The notes under the pieces are model-generated. The model did not search any database, was not told the origin of the DNA, and saw only the letters and a list, made by a program, of their open reading frames with translations. A stretch of DNA of 64,000 nucleotides from Serinus canaria (taxonomy: Eukaryota; Chordata; Aves; Passeriformes; Fringillidae), in the NCBI RefSeq assembly GCF_022539315.1, contig NC_066313.1, positions 10,977,764 through 11,041,763 of the forward strand, read 5' to 3'. Shown here in pieces: positions 58,389 to 64,000 of this stretch. The position numbers and the translations under genes are program-made. How positions within the stretch are numbered: the first letter of the stretch is position 1; each line of letters opens with the position of its first letter.

Positions 58389-59390
58389 GGCACCTTTAGG
58401 TCAGAAAAGACCTTTAAGATCATCATGTCCAACCACTAATCCAGCACTGCCAAGGCCACCCCTTAAACATGTCTCTCAGTGCCACAGCTACACATCTAAA
58501 TACATCCAGGGATGGTGGCTCCAGCACTTCCCTGGGCAGCCTGTTACAATACTTGATAAACCTTTTTGTGAATAATTTTTTTTTTTTTTCTTTTTGTGAA
58601 GAAATTTTTCCTAATATCCACTCTAGACATTCCTTGGTGTAATTAGAGGTCATTTCCTTGTATTTTATTGCTTGTTACATGGGAAAAGAGGCCAACCGCT
58701 ACCTGTACACACTTTCTTTTCAGGGAGCTGTAGCACATGATAAGGTCCCCTCTGAGCCTCCTTTCCTCAAGGATGACCCCATCCCTGCCCCAGTTCCTCA
58801 GCTGCTCCTCACCAGGCTTGTGCTCCAGACCCTTCCCTAGCTCTGGACACACTGTTCCCTTCTCTGGACACACTCCAAGCCCTCAATGTCCTTCTGGCAG
58901 TGGGGGGCCCCAAACTGAACTCAGGATTGAGGTGTGTCCTCACCAGTGATCTGATCACAGATACAAGCCAGGTGCCATGGATTCCTGGGCACACCAGGGC
59001 TCATGTTCAGCTGCTGTTGATCAGCACTCCCAGGTCCTTTTCTGCCAAGAATCTTTCCAGCCATTTTCCCCAGTTCTGTTGAACCTCATGCGGTTGTTCA
59101 CAGCCCATGGATGCAGCCATTCCAGCTCTCTCTGCAGGGCCTTCCTGCCCTCCAGCAGATCAACACTCCAGCTCAACTTGGTGTCCTCTGGAAACTCACT
59201 GAGGGTGCATTTGATCCTCCCTTCCAGACCACTGATAAAGGTATTAAACATCAAAAACCTTTCCTTCATCCACTGTGTTGGTCAAGCAGGACTTCCTTTC
59301 ATAAATCCCTATTGGCTGTGCCTGATCCCCTGGCTGTCCTGCCCCTGCCAAGTCATGGCACTCACTGAAAACCTCACATTTTAGTCCTAT
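58353..59390 (-). mobile_element. CR1 LINE fragment of about 1 kb, antisense
   Basis: The antisense 3' end is at about 58353-58388. On the minus strand follow FIKYCNRLPREVLEPPSLDV (ORF2 C-terminus), [17 protein letters not shown], and further upstream ISGLEGRIKCTLSEFPEDTK and SVDLLEGRKALQRELEWL, matching CR1 ISDLDSGIKCTLSKFADDTK. A jump near 59240-59270 goes directly to GTTGGTCAAGCAGGACTTCC, which belongs farther upstream in the reverse transcriptase, so an internal deletion is likely. A T-rich interruption lies at 58577-58597. All frames are broken. Confidence 0.9.
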
Positions 59391-60529
59391 ACTGGATAAA
59401 ATTTTCCTGTCTCTAAGTATATTCTAAATACTTCTAAAGAAATGTGGAAAACCAACCAAAGTACTAAGGACTGTGCCTTTTCAAAGAAATGAGAACATGG
59501 AACTGAACTTTGTGCTTTGCTCTTTGTGCTTCCTTGACTCACATGTTGTTCAGACTATGTACATTAGGTTTCTTTCAAATATCTTGGAGTGGATGGATAG
59601 ATTGCTGTGCTTGCAGATACAGATGTGTGTTTAAAGGATCATAGACATTTCTGGTCATTATTGTAATACCATTTCACATTAGTATGTTATCTATAACTGA
59701 TTTTATTTTATGCAGAAGCAAAAAATTAATATGCACAACTCAGAAAAGTAGTCCTAATTTGTATTAATTGCTTCAAATTAATTAAATACTTGAAGTCTGT
59801 TTAACAGTAAAATTTGTATTGGTCAAGTACTGGGAGGATAGAGGATCTGTTGAGCATTTCCATATAAAGGAGAGCTTGGGTCAATTAATTTCTATTATTA
59901 CAGGTACCAAGATTCAGTCTCCTCAGGCCTTTCCTTCTCTCTATATATATACTTTAGCTGGTTATAACTATTTTATGATTGACCTTCTTTTTTCGACAAA
60001 TCAGAAAATAGTGAACCTATAGTTATTTAAATGTACAATGGGATAAATAATCTCTTTTTTATGAAATGGGTGGTCTGTAACAATCCGTCTTGAAAACTGT
60101 TTGTTTGATTCTTGGGAAAAGGAGGGGGTTGAGTTCTATATAGAAACTAAATAAAACTTGTGGATATTCCCAGATGCATTATAGTGGCATGTAAATACAG
60201 ATGCAGATATCATCAGGTACTCTAAACAACATGGATATCAAAGCCATGGTCCCCTGGTCTGCTAAAGGCAAATATAAATCTGAGATTTCTGAGTGTTGAT
60301 ATATTTTGCTTCTTTTGTTGATTATTTCTCTATTTTTTTAATTAATTTTATGTATGAAATCTGACTCACAATATAAACCCAAAAATTATGAATTAAAAAG
60401 GTGTGGGTGAGATTCTTCTAGATTATCCTGTTATAACATCATTTAATATTTGTTGTCCAGGAATGTAACACCTTATCACTTAGTTTAATCACATGAGTGT
60501 TAGTAATTCATTTCCTAAAAAAATAATGC

Positions 60530-60860
60530 CCTCCCTGCATGGAGCTTTGAAATGGCTGTATATAATCAAAGAGCAGTAATGTATCTTTAGAAACCAAATC
60601 ATGCTGGAAAGTAAATACTAAATGACAGACTATTGCATGGATAATAACTATTTAATGCTGTCCTTAACAGTCCAAGGAAATAGCATGTGAGTAGATGAGA
60701 TCAGGACCAGAAGTTTAAAGGCCCAGGGTTCTAGGAAGTGACTTTGTCTTTGTGGACTTCTGCCTGAATTCAGGTTTGGCTGAATTAATATAGAAATATG
60801 CAGTCAGATGCCGCGCTGCAGCTGCTCTGCTTAAGGGACTCAAGAACAGATTTTTGCTAA
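60530..60860. promoter_or_regulatory. Weak candidate conserved non-coding segment
   Basis: Complex AT-rich sequence ending in GTCAGATGCCGCGCTGCAGC then TGCTCTGCTTAAGG (60805-60838), where two CpG and an E-box-like CAGCTG interrupt a CpG-free region. The call rests only on texture. Confidence 0.25.
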
Positions 60861-63800
60861 CTTTAAGTGGTCAGTAAATTATTTTCAATAATTCCATCTC
60901 CCATTGCTTCTATAAATAGTGGAGGAGAAATTTGTAATTTGATCAATTTTTACCTGCTTAGGTAAGGCTTTGATCACTGACCTGTGCTACAGGACTTTTT
61001 GTCAAATACAAAAATAAAACAGATTTAACATCCTTGGGTGGTGGTGAAGAGGATTTCTTCTGCTGTGCTATAAACTTTTTTTTTTTTTTGGTGAGGTTTT
61101 GCAAGTTACACTTGCATGCTGGTTTTGCTCTGGAGTATCTTAATAAAGTTATTGATGTTGAGGATATGATAATAATGTAAAGTTATTTCTTAGAAGAGAC
61201 TTTTGGACGACTGTTTCTATCATGTTGGGCTGTCCAAATAAAGCAGGAAGTTATAAAATAAAAATTATTTACTTTGTTTGAGGATTGATATGTATCAGTC
61301 TTGCTGGTCTTACCACAACAAACTTTCCTAAAAAATGGACCATATTCTGAGCAACAGATTAGTTGCTTGGTATGTATAAAGAGAAAGGGCTATAATGATT
61401 TAAATATGATTTTTAACCTGTAAGGATAACAAATGCATGTAGAATAGAATGGAATTTTCTTTCACATATTTTTTTTAATACTTCAGAGTGCATTAGAATA
61501 ATGAGCTAGTTACTGGTAATGGAATGAGAATAAACAAGGCCATTTTTATGGTATGGCAAATTAGACATCAATTATGTGGCCAAGCAGCACTGAAGGATGT
61601 AGCAGACTGGGAATTAAGCTGTAGTGTTAATTGATTATGAAATAATTTGATAGCCTCTGGTTTTATTGAAAAGATTCTGAGAGTGCATTGTAAACTCAAA
61701 ATCCATTATAGGAGAGGCACCACATTCTATACTGGGGGTAATCTCAGTCGTGGGCCAACTTCTGACAAGTGTGAAAAACTTACTTGATTTTTGCTGCTAT
61801 TTTGCCAGAAATGATTAGGGAATTGTGCATCTTTCTGGCCATAACTATGAGTAGAATTTGGATCTGCATCCTTTAGTTTTGCAACATGAATATCTTTGTT
61901 TCTGCTGTTGGTATATCTAGTTAAATGACACATGCTCTTCATCTTTTATATATATATAATTTGCATCCTTAAATTAGAGATAAGTGTGCTGAGTACTTCT
62001 CCTTGAAGAGGAAAGATGATACAACATTAGCTGATTAATACTTTCTAGCCTCTGTGCAAGGTGACAGCTCCCAGATTCTTTTGAATTTGAAGAACATTGC
62101 ACTTTTTGGGCTATTTTTATACTTCTTCCCAAGGTTTTTGCCCTTGGGTTACATGGGAGAGCACCAGATATCAGGGTGGGCCTCTGGCATCCTTCAGAGC
62201 CTCTGGGTGTTTTAGTGGCTGTTCTTAGGCCAGATGTGGTGCCTGCTTTGCCAGGCTGCCCACTCCTTTTTTTGTACTGTATTTTTTGGAAGGTCTTCTT
62301 CTCCATTTCAGCCTCCTAAGACAGCTGCACATTTTTTATTTCGAATTTAGAGTGATTGCCATAAATTCATAACACTTAAGTTCCAAGTGGTTTATAACCT
62401 CCTAACAGCTTTCTCTCTTGCTGCTCCTAATGCAGGAGTCCTTGCCTTTTGCTCATGGAAGGTCTGGCCAGTTTGACAGCTATACTCATTTTGACTGCCT
62501 CACCTCTGCCTTGCACACTTCTCTTTTGGCTGCTTTCCACTTTCTTTTCCTAAGGGCAGGGGACCTAGGGCTGTAGAGAAGTCAGAATGTAATGATAAAA
62601 GGGAGATGAAATGGCAAAAAAAAAAATCGTCTGCAGTGCAAAAAGCATAAAGAGGCAGACCATAAATCTGCAGCACAGGCTGGGAAGACAGAGGTGAATT
62701 GTGTGGCCATTCAGGATAGCTGCACGGTTCTGCTCTATGCAGTCAGAGCTTTGTTCTCTCAGGTGAGTTTTGACATTCAGTTTTACTTCTTTCTGAGAAC
62801 AAATATTGTCCTAGACACCAGGGGTATCGTTCATTTTGCTGGAATGTATCAAGAGGTTTCAAGTTCTGCTCAGGCAGCTGCTGGAAGTTGGCAAAAGAGA
62901 TATCCTTTTATTGACTAACTTGAATAAAAGAAAGAAGGGAACCCTAGCAAAAAAAAAAATACCATGAGGAACTTTTGTCCCCTATAATTCTGCTGAATAA
63001 TGTTGCCTCTTCATATGCACTCGTACTGAGCAGTAAGACTTGTGGGTGTATGGGATGAGGTGGAAGGCAATTGAGGCAGCCTGACATTATTTGGTCACTA
63101 GTGCATATAAATACTCTTCTAGTGCCACTTATACATAGGTACCATACATATCTTTAATGGTATTTAATTGAGATTAAAAAAGCTGTTGGAGTGGATGTTG
63201 TGAAGGCATATTAGGAATATTACTTAAAACCATAAGCCTTGATATGATAAACCATAACAAATCTGAAGGACTCATAATGGCTTATCATGTCAATAAAATG
63301 CACTTAAAAATCCCCAAGTGATTAGAAGGAGCCATTTCAGTCTATTATATCAATTGTTGTACGCTGAGAGCATGAGAGATTTATTTTTCTTTTCCATCCT
63401 CTGTTAAAAAAAAAAGAAAGGAGGAAATTAAATCATAATAAGCTATGTTCAAATAGAATCAAGGTACTAAAATAAACCCACAGAAGGCGATTTACAAATT
63501 ATGGGAGGCAGTGAAAAGTTCTTTCCAATAAGAGAATACTCTCATGTTACACTTGGTCTCTCATTTTTAAACACCACAGGATGGCTGATGGGCAGAGTGT
63601 GCTCTTGCACTAAGATGTTCCTGTTGAACTGCCAATAAGTGTGAATGAAACATATTGTCACAAGAAATCAGAATAATTTTGGCACTTATACCAGGTGATG
63701 ACCTCCAGCACTTGCACACAGGGAAAATTGAATTGACTTTGCTACCCCATGTGGTAGTAAATGCTCAGCAACCATTGTAGCAAAAGAGAGTGGTGATATT

Positions 63801-63886
63801 TTTTTCCTAACCTCAATCTTTTCCTGACTGATTTTTCCTGGCATCTTCTTCAGGGGATGGGCAAAGCTTAAAGGCGTAGCCCCAAG

Positions 63887-63900
63887 CTCTCGAGGGCGAC
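63887..63900 (+). promoter_or_regulatory. CTCF-like motif, weak
   Basis: CTCTCGAGGGCGAC shares the GAGGGCG core of CTCF sites and lies in a CpG-containing, GC-richer patch. The flanking match is incomplete. Confidence 0.25.
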
Positions 63901-64000
63901 AGGGGCCCTGATTTTGCTCTTACCATTCTGACACCTTCATCCAGGGGCAGTGGCTCTGCAGCAGATGTTTGGGGGAAGTTTTCTGTCCTAGAGGAGGTTG

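Larger units (their letters stand above)
59391..64000. other. AT-rich non-coding sequence to the window end
   Basis: No gene or CR1 copy is recognised. Simple sites include a T run (61077-61089), a TA run (61948-61959) and short A tracts near 62616 and 62949. A GC-richer stretch begins at about 63868 and continues to the end. Confidence 0.6.

Noticed and set aside
1..64000. Endogenous retrovirus or LTR element
   Set aside because: I found no primer-binding site, polypurine tract with paired TG...CA ends, or gag/pol/env-like frame; all reverse-transcriptase-like sequence fits CR1.
1..64000. CRISPR array, operons or bacterial features
   Set aside because: There are no regularly spaced repeats, and the CR1 content and gene-free AT-rich sequence show vertebrate nuclear DNA.

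Overview
This window reads as a gene-free, AT-rich stretch of a bird genome, most probably a passerine. The only interspersed repeats I recognise are CR1 LINE fragments: 5'-truncated copies, several keeping the typical CR1 3' terminus built on ATTCTRTG. No Alu, L1, tRNA-SINE or endogenous retrovirus was recognised. Recognisable CR1 covers roughly 5.5 kb (about 9%). The passerine assignment rests on the GC-rich CR1 variant seen at about 33.3 kb and 55.8 kb, recalled from general familiarity and not tested by any search. No protein-coding gene, exon chain, rRNA, tRNA or CRISPR array can be supported. The longer open frames are CR1 remnants, GC-rich or low-complexity sequence, or chance.

Layout. 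0-14.5 kb is unique AT-rich sequence with one antisense CR1 end (3.25-3.6 kb), a GC-richer unclassified patch beside it, and a near-perfect 34-nt hairpin at 10.16 kb. 14.5-17.2 kb is a repeat cluster: a short plus-strand CR1 tail and an old antisense CR1 of about 1.45 kb reaching into the reverse transcriptase region. 20.1-21.0 kb is the most striking place in the window: a 188-nt A/C tract with only two G, then an isolated CpG island whose minus strand carries eleven G-tracts, then a motif-dense segment with repeated TTATCA, ACAAAAG and CTTTGTT words. 21-33 kb is desert with one conserved-looking block at 30.1-30.5 kb. 33.0-34.9 kb holds a plus-strand CR1 of about 950 bp with a stop-free remnant of the ORF2 C-terminus, and a second small CR1 tail.

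35-52 kb is unique sequence in which several segments look like conserved non-coding elements: 43.14-43.46, 44.22-44.48, 45.03-45.27, 46.31-46.63 and 50.19-50.90 kb. They include homeodomain-type AT cores, a CTCF-like core, a duplicated GATA-containing unit and a TATA-like box. 55.3-59.4 kb is a CR1 cluster of four fragments in both orientations. 59.4-64.0 kb is again AT-rich, with one GC-richer segment at 60.8 kb and a GC-richer edge at the right end.

Interpretation. With no genes, any function here is most likely regulatory (distant enhancers, an insulator, or a non-coding RNA promoter at the 20.4 kb island). That is inference from base composition and motif density; no alignment or expression data were available. 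The clearest anomaly within the repeats is a segment of about 240 bp shared at roughly 98% between two inverted CR1 copies 22 kb apart, whose 3' ends agree at only about 80%.
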